Source of the DNA: Aureococcus anophagefferens | Lineage: Eukaryota; Sar; Pelagophyceae; Pelagomonadales; Pelagomonadaceae | Length of the DNA: 64,000 nt | Assembly: GCF_000186865.1 (NCBI RefSeq) | Contig: NW_008705575.1 | Coordinates: 237,987-301,986, forward strand | Direction: 5' to 3' | Shown: in pieces, positions 36,993-47,438 of the stretch | How positions within the stretch are numbered: position 1 is the stretch's first letter | How the letters are laid out: each line of letters opens with the position of its first letter | Translations under genes and position numbers: made by a program | Notes under the pieces: model-generated | Told to the model about the DNA's origin: nothing | What the model saw: only the letters and a program-made list of their open reading frames with translations | The model's database searches: none

Positions 36993-39900
36993 TCAGGCGC
37001 GCGTCTTTTTCGTCTTCTGTCCGTACTTCTTCAGGGCGTCGCGCGTCTCCTTGTTGGAGACGACGTCCCGCGAGACCGCGGCGAGGCCCTTGTTGTCGTG
37101 TTCCGGGTGGTCCAGGTTGAAGAGCGTGCCGTGGAGGACGTCGTGCGCTTGCAGGAGGCAGAAGCAGGGCCACGCGCGGTCGAGGGCGAACGCGAACTGG
37201 GCGACGGGGATCGCGAACTGCCAGTCAAAGTCCGGGTTCTGCTGGCCCGCCATCCACACGATCGCCTCCGGGAAGCAGGCCGCGGTCTTGTCCTTGTGCA
37301 TGGGCGACGCGTAGCCGATGGAAAGCATGTACGCGGGCGCGGACATTTTATCGCCGAGGGAGCTGTTGAGGCCCGGGATGCCGAAGTCCTTGCGGAAGGC
37401 CAGCCGCATGAGGCCCATGCGCGGCGCGACCGTCGCCTCGAGATTCGACAGCCGCGTGCAGTTCCGGTAGAGAGGGTGCGTGTACGATTTGTCGTCGCGC
37501 CAGTTCGAGCCCTTTTTGTGCGCGTAGGTGTGCAGTCGGTTCCGCCCCTCGACCTTCCACCGATTCCGAAAGAAACCCTCGGCGAACATGTCGCCCCAGT
37601 GCTTTCCCCAGCGTTTGGTGCTGCCGCGCGGCTGGCCTCGCGGCTTCAAGCGGCCTTCCTCGCGAATGTTGGTTCCCCGGCACGTGGAACTGCAGTACTG
37701 CTCGGCACCCGCGCACTGGTCTTCGAAGTCGCAACGCTGGTCACTCTTGCCCTTATTGGAACCGAAGTTTTTGACCATCACCTCCACGTCCCGAGAAAGA
37801 AAGAGGCAGATGATCTGCGTCGCGGGCACCTTGTCGGGATCCTTCGACATCGCCTTGAGGCCTTTTGTGTCGGTAGAGACGATGAGCATCGAGTTGCTGG
37901 TGACGCGACCGCCGTAGTCTCGCCACTCTTCAGTAGTCACTTGCTCGCGGTTCAGAAACTTCGCCTCGGCGGAAGACTTCCGAAAGTCGACGATGTCGAC
38001 GACGTCGACGGTACGCAGCAGCTCCGGCACCAAGTGCGGCGCGTTCTCAAACGTCCGCCGCGCCTCCGGGGAAAGTAAATCGAGTTGCTCGTCCGTCGGA
38101 GGCAGCCACTCTGCTTTGCAAATGAGCCGCTCGGCTTCCGGCGAGCCCGCGAGGTGAAACGCCAGAGGAGCCGTAAACTTGCGCCGCGGCCGACCCGAAA
38201 GTGTGTTCATCTCCTCGCACATCTTGTCCAGGCGGGGCACGAGGTACGCCGCTTCCTCGTCCGCCTCCAAACCGCTCAAAAGGATGTCGTTCTGCGACCG
38301 CGCCTGCGACATCATCGCGCCCGACAGCGACTGCGACGCCTGGCTCGCCAACGACAGCGGCGCAGCGTCGATCTGCGACCGGGAGCCCGCGCCGTCCGCC
38401 CCCCGCTGCGAGGGCACAAGCTCCACAATCTCCTCGCCGTCGGAGAGGTCGTTGCCGCCGTTGGGATCGTAGTCGTCGTCCGAGTCCGAGGACGACGCGT
38501 CGTCGTCCGAGGGCGCGGACCGCTTCTGGCGCGCGGACTTGGCCGCCAGCGACGAGGGCCGCGCGTCGTCGCTCTTGGACGAGACGGACTGGGGCCGCTT
38601 CTGAACCGCGGGCGCGGGCGCGGGCGCGCGCGGGCGCCGCTTCCTCGTCGTCGTCGTCGTCGTCGAGCTCATCGAACTTGAGCTCCGCTTCCCCGTCGTC
38701 GGCGTCGACGTCGGACGCGGGCCGCTTCGAGCCCGCGGACTTGGCCGCCAGCGACAAAGACCGCGCGTCGTCGCTCTTGGACGAGACGGACTGGGGCCGC
38801 GTCTGAATCGCGGGCGCGGGCGCGGGCGCCGGTTGCGGCGCCGCCGCCTTGCGCGCCGCCGCCGCCTGGCGCGCCGCCGCCGCCTCCGCCGCCTTGCGCG
38901 CCGCCGCCGCCTCCGCCGCCGGCTGGAGCGTCCACGCCTGGGACGCCACCTTCGGCGCGGCCGGCGCGGACTTGCGGTGCGACGCGAGATTGCACGCCGC
39001 GCCGTCGACGACGGGCTTGGGCGACGCCAAGCTCGCGCCGCGGCCGCGGCCGGACTCCGCCGCCCGGCCCCGGTTCGCCGCGGACCCGCTCGTCGCGAGG
39101 GGCCGCTGCTGTTTCGGGATCGGCTTGGCCTCCTCGTCCGACTCGTCCGAGCTGCTGCCCGAGCCGTCCAGCTCCTCGTCCGACTCCTCGTCCGAGCCGC
39201 TCGAGTCCGCGCCGCCCGCGGCCGCCTTTTTTTGCATGATCGGCTCGTCGTCCGACGACTCCTCGTCCGAGGCCGCGCCGTCCGCGTCGGCGTCGCGCAA
39301 CGAGTCGAAGTCGGCCTTGCGCGCCGCGTCGGCCTTGCGCGCCTTGAGCTCGAGCGCCGCGGCCGCGCGCGACACGGCCTCGACCGCGTGCGCGGCCATG
39401 GCCTTTCGGTCGTCGGCGACGTCGACGTCGTCCATGAAGCACCACGTAGATGTTCGTCCGTAGTTCTCCGACCAGTAGACTTTCCAGTCGCCGTCGGCGC
39501 ACGGCGCCCACGACGCGCCCACGACGCACAACTTCGGCCGCCCCGCGCCCTCCCAAAGGACCCGCACCGCGGGCCGCCACTCCCCCTCCCAGCGCACCAT
39601 CTTGTGGCAGACGAGCCCCTCCTCGAGCTCCTCGAGCTCCTCTTTGGAGCACTCGTCGTCCTCTTGCGTGTCGCTTGCGTTGATGTCTTCGACGTACATC
39701 TCGGCCAGCTTCTCATCGGTGCCGTCCTCGTATTCAATCGAGTAAACCCACTCGCTCTGAATCGCGTCGTACTCACGGTCCATGACCTGCCCACGCCATT
39801 GAACGTCGCCTCCTTTCGCACGGCACAACACCAAATCATCGATGGTGTGTTTCGCGGATGGTATCTTCTTCTGCGCAACAGCGCCACGGCGTTCGCTCCG

Positions 39901-39996
39901 GCGCACGATCAGGGAACCCTGCGGCGCAGGGTCATCCGTGGGGACCCACTCAAGGTCCTGCGACATGCCGAGCTGCGTGGGCACGCCGTCGTCCAT
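36993..39996 (-). CDS. Tudor-like chromatin protein with a putative 2OG-oxygenase domain; one frame break
   Basis: About 1000 residues if a one-base frame break at about 38620-38640 is bridged. The N-terminus has two Tudor/Agenet-like segments (DDLVLCRAKGGDVQWRGQVM...YEDGTDEKLAEMYVED and HKMVRWEGEWRPAVRVLW). Long acidic-Ser and Ala-rich linkers follow. The C-terminal ~250 residues have YASPMHKDKTAACFPEAIVW and LLQAHDVLHGTLF, an HxD...H pattern like Fe(II)/2-oxoglutarate oxygenases of the JBP/TET sort, plus a Cys-rich patch before them. The family call is inference. The break lies in a GCGCGC run and looks like one extra base. The start is the ATG at 39996. Confidence 0.6.
38535..38835. repeat. 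Duplicated coding segment, spacing about 202 bp
   Basis: Copies at 38535-38630 and 38737-38835 both encode AAKSA...DDARSLS...PQSVSSKSDD and an APAPAPA run (minus strand). The frame break of the host gene falls in the first copy's GCGGGC run. Confidence 0.75.
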
Positions 39997-40277
39997 GACT
40001 TCCGAAACTGTCGCGGTGCGAAGGTGCGAAGTGGTTATTGATGATGAGGTGGTGGTGGGGTGTGTGGGGGTGTGTGTGATAGTGGTGTATGAGGTATGGG
40101 GCGCGGCAAAGGGCGCAGCGCAGCACGCGGTCGACGGCGGTGCTCGTCCTGAAGAGCTCGAGGAACCGTCCGCCTAAACTGGGGTGTTGCAAGTGGAGTT
40201 GCCGACATAGTGCAGCGCGCGCCACCTCTCCCACCGCTTCTCAGCGCATCGATGGCTCGAATAATGTACTTACATAC

Positions 40278-41282
40278 TCACGACCGTCGAAACATGGGTT
40301 TCTTCTTGAGCGGCGATGTGGGGATGTTCACGAAGGCCGGGGACGCCGCCGGCGTTTGCGGTGTCGCCTGGGCGAGCAGGTCCCGGCTGCTGATTGCCTG
40401 CATGCGGAGGTGCGGGTCCTTCAAGTCCCGGGAGCTCATGGGCATGACCGCCGGCAGCAGCACGCGCTCCGAGCGCACGACGTCCTCGGGCTCCGGCTCC
40501 GGCTCCGGCTCCGGCGCATCGTCGTCGAGGCCCCGCACGCCGAGGATCGGCGATGTGCTGTCCGCCACGTCGACGTGGTCGACGTCCTGGGCGCGGACGC
40601 GCGCCTTGAACACGGCCGCCTCCTCCTCGCGGACGCGCTCGAGCTCCATTTCGAGCGCGTCCGCGTGCCGCTTTCGCGGCTCGCGCACGAGCTTCGCTCC
40701 CCGGTCGTCGGCCGTGCCGACCATCGCGCCGTGCATGCGCCCGCCGAGGGCCGTGCGCCCGAGCGTGCGCCGCGCGCGGTAGGGCACCGTCTCCGCCATG
40801 CCGAACGGGTAGAAGCCCAACGCCGCCTCGTCGAAGACGCCGCAGCCGCCGGTGCCGTCGTTCGCGCGCCAGCGGTCGAGCTCCGCGGCGCCGTCGAGTT
40901 CCTTGCGCGCGGCCCAGGCGTCGGCGTAGGCGCGGCCGCCGACGCTCGACGCGTCGACGAAGGCGTCGCGGTCGTCGTCGCGCTCGATGGCGCCACGCTC
41001 CGCGCGCGCGGCCTGCCCGTCTTTCGCGTGGCAGAGCCGGTCGAGCGCGCGCTGGAGCGCGACGAGCATGTAGGGGTCCTTGGCGCGCCAGGCGCTCGGC
41101 CAGGGCTCGCGCGTGCTCGTCGCGTAGCGCGCCTCGTTGGCCACGGGCGCGTAGGGATTCACGGCCTGCTTCCTTTTGACGGGCGAGATGCATTCCTGGG
41201 CCGCGAGGTGCAGCTTGTCGCGGGGGATGAGCACGCCCTGGGGCATGTAGAGCGGCACGTACCGGCCCGGGCTCGGCGACAT
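40278..41282 (-). CDS. Hypothetical protein, 334 residues
   Basis: An intronless protein I do not recognise. The N-terminus (MSPSPGRYVPLYMPQGVLIP) is not a signal peptide. The middle is a charged helical region rich in Arg/Ala/Glu with a likely coiled coil near residues 210-235 (LEMELERVREEEAAVFKARV). A Glu-Pro run (EPEPEPEPE) follows near 260. The Ser/Pro-rich C-terminus ends KKKPMFRRS. No membrane span. It could be a structural or cytoskeletal protein. It is divergent from the Hsp70-like gene. Confidence 0.6.
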   Translation of the reverse strand: MSPSPGRYVPLYMPQGVLIPRDKLHLAAQECISPVKRKQAVNPYAPVANEARYATSTREPWPSAWRAKDPYMLVALQRALDRLCHAKDGQAARAERGAIERDDDRDAFVDASSVGGRAYADAWAARKELDGAAELDRWRANDGTGGCGVFDEAALGFYPFGMAETVPYRARRTLGRTALGGRMHGAMVGTADDRGAKLVREPRKRHADALEMELERVREEEAAVFKARVRAQDVDHVDVADSTSPILGVRGLDDDAPEPEPEPEPEDVVRSERVLLPAVMPMSSRDLKDPHLRMQAISSRDLLAQATPQTPAASPAFVNIPTSPLKKKPMFRRS

Positions 41283-41298
41283 GGCTCGAAAACGACCG

Positions 41299-41373
41299 AG
41301 GCTGCCCGAGCTAGGCTAGGAGGAGATCACGGTCGAGGCTGCCTTCGCTGCTGAGCTAGGCTAGGAGGAGATC
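41299..41373. repeat. ~45-bp direct repeat x 2 in a divergent promoter
   Basis: The block starting GAGCTAGGCTAGGAGGAGAT occurs at 41308-41328 and 41353-41373, each preceded by GAGGCTGCC, between start codons at 41282 and 41500. Confidence 0.7.
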
Positions 41374-41499
41374 GGCCATCGTTAAAAACGATCGAGGCTC
41401 TCGCAAGCCTGAAACTCCTCGAGCTTTGTTTCCTGCACCGTGCCGTGCTCCTTCCGCTCGTGGGCTGCCTCGCATGGGCGCCGCCGAGAAGGCGTAGAG

Positions 41500-43155
41500 A
41501 TGCCCTCCTTCGTCCACGATGCGGACCACAAGAACTTCGAGTACCGCGAGCCGCACGACCGCCTCCAGGACGGCCTCGCGGCGCTGCGGCGCGGCCAATT
41601 TGACCGGCCGGTGCTCGGCGTCGACCTGGGGAGCCACGCGTCGCGCGTCGGCGTCGTCGTCGGCGGGCGCGTCGAGCTCTGCGGCGGCGTGCTGCCGTCG
41701 CGCGTCGCGCGCGTCGACGGCGCCTGGGTCGTCGGCGCCGCGGCGTCCGCCGCGGCGGACGCGGAGTCGCCCGTCGGGGACCTCGGGACCGAGCCCGCGC
41801 CCGCGGCCGCGCCGCCGCCGCCGCCGCCGCCGGAGGCCTTCGACGCCGCGGACGTGATCCGCCCCGTCGAGGAAAGCGAGGCCGCGCCGCCGCCGCCGCC
41901 CGCCGACTCCGACTCGGACACGGACGCCACCGACGACGAGCCGCCGCCGCCGCCGCCGCCGGCCGCGCCGCGGACGGCGGCGTCGAAGGCGGCGCTCCTG
42001 CTCGGCGCGCTGCGCGGCGCCGCCGGGGACCGCACGGCCTGCAAGCGCGCGCGGTCCTGCGTCGTCGGCGCGCCCGCGACCGCGTCGCGCGCGCGGCGCC
42101 TCGCGACGCTCGACGCCGCCGAGGCCGCGGGCCTCGGCGTGCTCCGCGTCGCGTCGGAGCCGCTCCTGATCGCCCTGGCCCACGGCGTCGACGGCGGCAA
42201 CCCGGAGGCCGTACACCACTGCCTCGTCGTCGACGTCGGCGCGCACTGCGACGTCGCCGTCGTGCGATGCTGCGACGGCGTCGCGGAGCTCGTCGCCGCG
42301 CGCCGCGAGGGCGGCTGCGGCGGCGACGGCCTCGACGCGAAACTCTGGGACGCGGCGAAGGCGGGCCTGCGCGGCGCGTGCGCGCCCGCGGCGTGCTCCG
42401 ACGCCGCCGGCGTCGCATCGGTCCGAAAGGCCCGGGAAGCGCTGGGGCGCCTCGAGGCCGCGGTGCTCGACGTCGCGCCCTGGACCCTGGACCGCGAAGC
42501 GCTCGAGGACGCGGGGAGGGAGGTAGCGGCAGACGTCGCGGCCGCCGCGCGGCGCGCGCTCCGCGCCGCGGGTCTCGCGGCCGCGGACTCGGTCGTCTTC
42601 GCGGGCGGCGCGGCGTCCGCGCCGGGCCTGCGCGACGCGCTCGCGCCCCTGGGCGCCCTCCGGCCGCCGGGGAAATTCGCGCCCGCGGACGCCGTCGCCG
42701 TCGGCGCGACGCGGTTCGCGGAGCGGCTCCTGCGAAAGGACGGCGCGGCGCTCGAGACGGCCTACCTCGACGAGGGCGTCGCCTGCGTCGCGCCCGCCGT
42801 GCCGGCGCCGCCGAAACCGGCGCCGGCGCCGACGGCCGCGGACCACACGGCGGCCTACTACAAGAAGTGGGACGCGTTCGACCCGTCGGACTCCGACGAC
42901 GAGAACACGACGACGCCCGGCATCGACATCCAGACGGGCTCGCCCCGGCCCAAGGCGCGGGAGACGGTCTACGTCGACATGTCCGTGCCGTCGCCGGCGG
43001 ACGTCGACATCTACCTCGACGAGGGGGAGCGCGTCGCGGGCCGGAAGCCCAGGCCCAAGGGCGAGCCGCCGGAGACGCCGCCGGAGCCGCCGCCGAGGAC
43101 GACCGGGCGGAGGAAGAAGCCGACGTGGCGGGAGGTGGCGACGCGGCCGTTCTAA
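41500..43155 (+). CDS. Divergent Hsp70-like ATPase-domain protein
   Basis: 551 residues with the actin/Hsp70 nucleotide-binding fold. The phosphate-1 loop is VLGVDLGSHASRVGVV near residue 40. A block like VVGAPATASRARRLATLDAA...VASEPLLIALAHG mirrors Hsp70 'PA.F...QR.A...A...AGL...R...EP.AAA..YG'. The phosphate-2 loop is CLVVDVGAHCDVAVV, and the adenosine motif is VVFAGGAASAPGLRDAL. A Pro/Asp-rich insert splits the domain at ~95-165. The substrate-binding domain is replaced by an acidic and then basic tail. Family is Hsp70/Hsp110-like and activity uncertain. I use the ATG at 41500; an in-frame GTG lies upstream. Confidence 0.72.
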   Translation: MPSFVHDADHKNFEYREPHDRLQDGLAALRRGQFDRPVLGVDLGSHASRVGVVVGGRVELCGGVLPSRVARVDGAWVVGAAASAAADAESPVGDLGTEPAPAAAPPPPPPPEAFDAADVIRPVEESEAAPPPPPADSDSDTDATDDEPPPPPPPAAPRTAASKAALLLGALRGAAGDRTACKRARSCVVGAPATASRARRLATLDAAEAAGLGVLRVASEPLLIALAHGVDGGNPEAVHHCLVVDVGAHCDVAVVRCCDGVAELVAARREGGCGGDGLDAKLWDAAKAGLRGACAPAACSDAAGVASVRKAREALGRLEAAVLDVAPWTLDREALEDAGREVAADVAAAARRALRAAGLAAADSVVFAGGAASAPGLRDALAPLGALRPPGKFAPADAVAVGATRFAERLLRKDGAALETAYLDEGVACVAPAVPAPPKPAPAPTAADHTAAYYKKWDAFDPSDSDDENTTTPGIDIQTGSPRPKARETVYVDMSVPSPADVDIYLDEGERVAGRKPRPKGEPPETPPEPPPRTTGRRKKPTWREVATRPF

Positions 43156-43275
43156 AATCTTACTTCGTACTTCGGAGGGGGGCTCAGGCGGCGCTGGACG
43201 GGAGGTGGCGACGCGGCCCTTTTACAAAGCATCTCCGGTCTTACTTCGGAGGGGGACTCAGGCGGCGCTGGACGG
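43131..43275. repeat. Tandem duplication of ~70 bp across two convergent 3' ends
   Basis: Unit 1 (43131-43200) and unit 2 (43201-43275) both begin GGAGGTGGCGACGCGGCC and end GGCGGCGCTGGACG. Unit 1 holds the stop of the Hsp70-like gene; unit 2 holds the stop of the carrier gene. Confidence 0.9.
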
Positions 43276-44086
43276 CCTCGTAGACCGTGAACAGGATCGC
43301 GTTGCCCGGCGCGGCGCGCGCGACGGTCAGGGGGCAGCCGCGGTACAGCGCCCGCAGACCGCCGTCGGCGTAGAGCTTCTTCGCGACGTTCGCCAGGGTC
43401 GGCGGGACGCCCGCGGGGAGGCCGTGCGTGCCCGCGACGATGGACGACTTGACCGTGTCGACCGGGTACGGCACGGCCCAGTACGCCATGCCCGCGAACG
43501 CGCCGGCCGCGCACGTCGCGAGCTCGGACCGTCGTCGGTCCGCGGGCGTCAGCGCGCGCGCCGCGAGCTCGTAGCCCGAGAACCAGGCGACGTTGCCGGG
43601 CACTTCGCGCGCGAGCATCGCGCAATGGCCCTTGTAGAGGCCGGCGACGCCTCGCCGCGAGATCGCGTCGGCGACGCACGCGAGCGAGCCGCGCGCGCTC
43701 GCGCCCGGGTTCGCGAGGAGGGGCGCGGACTGCATGCGGACCTTCACGTACTCGACGGGCGTAAGCAAGTGCGAGACCGCCACCGCGGAGACGCTCGCCG
43801 CGAGGAGCACGCGCGGGAACGGCATGTCGTCGCGCTCGCCGTCGTGGATCAGTCGCGCCGTCGCGTTGAACGACGTGAAGAGGATCGCGTTCTCGCACCC
43901 GGACGCGAGGAGCGGCGCGCCGAGGCCGCGATAGAGGGAGGCGACGGTCGTCCGCTGCGCGAGCGCGAGCGCGCCGACCGTGGGGCGAGATGTCTGCATC
44001 CGAGTTTTCAACGTGTCCAACGGGTGCTCGAAGACCTTCGCAACGGCGCCGCCGATGGACCCGGCGAGGATGTCGTTACGAGACAT
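43241..44086 (-). CDS. Mitochondrial carrier family (SLC25) protein
   Basis: A 281-residue inner-membrane metabolite carrier with the three-fold repeat complete. The signature PX[DE]XX[KR] occurs as HPLDTLKTRMQ (~27), TPVEYVKVRMQ (~108) and YPVDTVKSSIV (~205), each followed by a second helix with the GLYKG/LYRG-type motif. The sequence leans towards the ornithine/carnitine-acylcarnitine side of the family, but substrate cannot be assigned. I use the ATG at 44086 (MSRNDILAGS); the frame is open further upstream without an ATG. The 3' end lies in the tandem duplication shared with the neighbour. Confidence 0.88.
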   Translation of the reverse strand: MSRNDILAGSIGGAVAKVFEHPLDTLKTRMQTSRPTVGALALAQRTTVASLYRGLGAPLLASGCENAILFTSFNATARLIHDGERDDMPFPRVLLAASVSAVAVSHLLTPVEYVKVRMQSAPLLANPGASARGSLACVADAISRRGVAGLYKGHCAMLAREVPGNVAWFSGYELAARALTPADRRRSELATCAAGAFAGMAYWAVPYPVDTVKSSIVAGTHGLPAGVPPTLANVAKKLYADGGLRALYRGCPLTVARAAPGNAILFTVYEAVQRRLSPPPK

Positions 44087-44334
44087 GGTTGCGAGCGAGG
44101 TTTGCACACGTTCGTGCACTCGTGCAGCCGTGCGACGGTCGCGAGCGCTCGATCACGGCGCACCGCGCCCGAGACAACTGCCAGTTAGTTGAATTAAACA
44201 GTTTAGATGTTGAAGACAGACGTCGCACATCCTAGAAGTACTTCTTGAAGTCGTCCTAGCTTGCGTCCTACGGCGGGGTCTCGACGAGCCTTCGACAGAC
44301 GTCCCGACAAGCTGCCGCAGCACACCAGAGGACC

Positions 44335-45303
44335 CTACTTAGGCCGCGCCCGCGCGAGGATCGCGGCGGAGCTGTGGGTCAGGTACCAGCTATGCGTCAT
44401 GAAGACGATCCCCGCGAGCATCATCGCGACGCCCGAAAGCCCGAGCGCGAGGAAGAAGACGCGCTCGTCCGTCGTCTCCGGAATGACCACGCTCGAGGTC
44501 TGCGTCGCGTCGCCCACGCCGCCGCCGCCCGCGTCGCGGTCGCCCTCACCGCCGCCGCCGCCGCCGACCGCGTCGCGGTCGCGGTCGCCCTCGCCGCCGC
44601 CGCCGCCTGCTCCGCCGTCACCGCGGGCCTCGCCGCCTGCTCCGCCGTCGCCGTGGGGATTCTCGCCGCCTGCTCCGCCGTGGGGATTCCCGCTTCTCTC
44701 CGCCGCGTCGTCGTCGTTTTTGAGGCCCGGCCCGTGGCGGTCCGCGGCGTCGCGCCTTTCCGGCGCTAAGAACTCGCCCCGCGCCGTCGCCTCGGCCTCG
44801 TTGCGCGCGTAGCGCTTGCGGTCGAAGGGCCCCTTGGACGGCGCGCCCGCCTCGGCCTCGGGCGTCCACCCGCCGAGGTTGTCTTCGCCATGGCACGCGT
44901 CCGCGCAATCGTCGAAGATTCGCGCCGCGGCGACGGAGCACCCGTCCAGGGGCGGGCCGTCGAGGGTCCGCGCCGTCGCGTCCATGGTCTGGAGGCACGC
45001 GAGCATCGCCTCATCGAAGGGGTACGCGCACGCCTCGATACAATTTAAACACGCGACGGCTTCCGCCGAGTCGTCGCACTTCGCCTCGTCCGCGGCGCAG
45101 GCCGCGAGGCAGGCGTCGACGTCGCGGCCGAGGGCCGGCCGGCCCGTCGCCGGGTCCTTCACGGGGACGTCGGGCGGGGCGACGCACTCGAGGTCGCACT
45201 TCCGGCGCAGGTCGGCGCAGGAGACGCAGTCGCCCCGCATGTCCTGGGGGGACGCGAGCGGGGCCGCTCCGGCGAGGACGAGGACGGCGAGGCCCCGGGG
45301 CAT
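44335..45303 (-). CDS. Type I membrane protein: Cys-rich ectodomain, Gly-rich stalk
   Basis: 322 residues. A signal peptide ([18 protein letters not shown]) is followed by a ~130-residue Cys-rich domain (paired CxxC-type cysteines: [22 protein letters not shown]). Next comes a low-complexity Gly/Asp/Glu stalk with repeats like [16 protein letters not shown]. One membrane segment ([20 protein letters not shown]) and a short basic tail end the protein. No known family. It may be a cell-surface protein. It is divergent from the glutaryl-CoA dehydrogenase gene (222 nt between ATGs). Confidence 0.7.
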   Translation of the reverse strand: MPRGLAVLVLAGAAPLASPQDMRGDCVSCADLRRKCDLECVAPPDVPVKDPATGRPALGRDVDACLAACAADEAKCDDSAEAVACLNCIEACAYPFDEAMLACLQTMDATARTLDGPPLDGCSVAAARIFDDCADACHGEDNLGGWTPEAEAGAPSKGPFDRKRYARNEAEATARGEFLAPERRDAADRHGPGLKNDDDAAERSGNPHGGAGGENPHGDGGAGGEARGDGGAGGGGGEGDRDRDAVGGGGGGEGDRDAGGGGVGDATQTSSVVIPETTDERVFFLALGLSGVAMMLAGIVFMTHSWYLTHSSAAILARARPK

Positions 45304-45525
45304 ATTGGCCGTGTGGAGGTGTTTTTGTCGACGGACGCCGGCGCGCCTTCCCGTCGCAGCTCGACTCACGCACCACGACTCCTTCAGTCGCCGAATGCCG
45401 CAAGCGCACCGTCGTGCCACCGAGCCGGCATCACGAGGGCATCGTCGGCGACCGAGCAGCTCGAGCGCTCGCGCCGCGGAGCCATCAAAGAATACCGCCA
45501 CCGCCGCGCGTCTCACCGACACCCA

Positions 45526-47296
45526 ATGCTACGACGCCTCGCCCTCGCGCAGACGCGCCGCGCGCACCGCGCGGCGCGCCCGCTCAGCGCGAGCGTGTCC
45601 AGCGCCGAGGAGCACGCGCCCTTCGACTTCCCGCCCCCGGCGAAGGACGGCTTCGTGCCCTTCGACGCGAGCGACGCGCTCAACGTCGGCGGGCGCCTCA
45701 CGGAGGACGAGCAGCTCATCCGCGAGACGGCGCGGTCCTACTGCCAGGAGCAGCTCCTGCCACGCATCGTGGCCGCGAACCGCCACGAGGCGTTCGATCG
45801 CGCGATCTTCCGCGAGATGGGCGCGCTCGGCCTGCTGGGCGCGACGATCGACGGCTACGGCTGCGCCGGCGCGTCGTCGAACGCCTACGGCCTCATCGCC
45901 AACGAGGTCGAGAAGGTCGACTCCGCGTACCGGTCCGCGCTTTCCGTGCAGTCGTCGCTCGTCATGCACCCGATCCACAAATTCGGCGCGGAAGAAACGA
46001 AGGCGCGCCTCCTCCCCCAGCTCGCGGCGGGCGAGCTCGTGGGCTGCTTCGGCCTCACGGAGCCGGACCACGGCAGCGACCCCGACGGCATGAAATCGAA
46101 GGCCGAGTTCGACGCGTCGACGGGCGAATACGCGCTCAACCGTGCGAATCTTCAACCCGACTGCAATATTCGCGTACGCGACAGTTTCGACGCGCGCGCT
46201 TCGGCCGTGCTTCGAGAGCCATCGATTCGTCCAAGAATCACCCGAATTGACGTCGACGCGGCCGAGCGAGAGCATTTCGACGTTCGGCCCCGACGCTCAC
46301 CGCCTGATGCGCACGCAGGTGCTCAACGGCTCCAAGCACTGGATCACGAACGCGCCCATCGCCGACGTCCTCGTCGTCTGGGCGAAGCTCGACGGGGACG
46401 TGCGCGGCTTCGTGCTCGAGCGGTCGAAGCTCGCGCCGGGCATGCTCGAGACGCCGAAGATCGAGGGCAAGTTCTCGCTCCGCGCGTCGGAGACGGGCTC
46501 CATCTTCCTCGCGGACGCGCGCGTCGGCCCCGACGCCATCCTCCCCAAGGCGAAGGGCCTCGGCGCGCCCTTCTCCTGCCTCAACTCGGCGCGCTTCGGC
46601 ATCGCCTGGGGCGCGCTCCAGGGCAGCACAAGAGAGCGAAATTCCCAACTTCAAAGGCTCATATCTCGGCCGTTTTCCACTCGTTTCGGCTGATTTTTGG
46701 ACGAGCGATCATCTCTCGGAACGGTCTCGAAGCGTGGATGCTTTTTTCCGGGACGCGCGCGCGCGGAACACTCACGTTGAAGCGACGTTGAATCACTCTT
46801 TTCCTGCCCAGGCGCTTTGGGCGCCGCGGAAGCGTGCTACGACGTCGCGCGCCGCTACGTGGGCGAGCGGTCCCTTCTTCCGGCGTCCCATGCGCGGCGG
46901 TTTCATGAGAAAAAACACCCTAGGTCCCAGTTCGGCGCGCCGCTCGCGGCGAACCAGCTCATCCAAAAAAAGCTCGCGGACATGGCGACGGAGCTCGCGC
47001 TGGGCTACGGCGCCGCGCAGCGCGTCGGCGAGCTCAAGGACGCGGGCCAGATCAACCCCCAGATGCTGAGCCTCGTCAAGCGCAACTCCTGCGGCAAGGC
47101 GCTCGACGTCGCGCGCGCGGCGCGCGACATGCTCGGCGGCAACGGCATCCAGGACGAGTACCACGTCATCCGCCACTGCATGAACCTCGAGGCCGTCAAC
47201 ACCTACGAGGGCACCCACGACGTCCACGCCCTCATCCTCGGCCGCGGCATCACGGGCATCCAGGCCTTCGTCCCCTCCGCGGCCGTGCTCCCCTAG
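45526..47296 (+). CDS. GCDH: Glutaryl-CoA dehydrogenase, mitochondrial
   Basis: An acyl-CoA dehydrogenase of lysine/tryptophan breakdown that oxidises and decarboxylates glutaryl-CoA to crotonyl-CoA. Exons 45526-46131, 46319-46610, 46812-46869 and 46924-47296 give 442 residues. A presequence (~1-25) is followed by the family blocks [54 protein letters not shown] and [20 protein letters not shown]; the catalytic Glu is in YEGTHD. Junctions give [21 protein letters not shown] and [11 protein letters not shown], all as in GCDH. Two introns are introners of different families; the third is a 54-nt GT-AG intron. Confidence 0.93.
46132..46318 (-). mobile_element. Introner element, family A (GCDH intron 1)
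   Basis: Target copies are GCGCTCAA at 46132 and GTGCTCAA at 46319. The 187-nt intron has a degenerate left end (CCGTGCGAATCTTCAACCC) and right end GCGCACGCAG. Its core is mutated and antisense. GC-AG. Confidence 0.87.
46611..46811 (+). mobile_element. Introner element, family B (GCDH intron 2)
   Basis: The element starts CAGGGCAGCACAAGAG at 46619 and ends TTTTCCTGCCCAG. It has the exact core in gene sense. The target copies have diverged (GCGCGCTC, GCGCTTTG) but frame and protein match demand removal of 46611-46811. GC-AG. Confidence 0.88.
46870..46923 (+). other. 54-nt non-introner intron of GCDH
   Basis: GTCCCTTC...CACCCTAG, followed by GTCCCAG. Length is a multiple of three and open, so it could be read as 18 extra residues, but they would split the invariant RSQFGAPLA block. 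Confidence 0.75.
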
Positions 47297-47438
47297 GCCC
47301 CGGCCGCGCGTTTTAGCTCTCGAGACCCGCGGGCCGCGTCGTCGGCGCCGAGACCCCGGGGCACCTGGAGGCACAGGAACCCCTGGAGAAGCACCAAGTG
47401 ACACAGGAACGGGGCGATTACACAGTCGGGAGGAGGTC

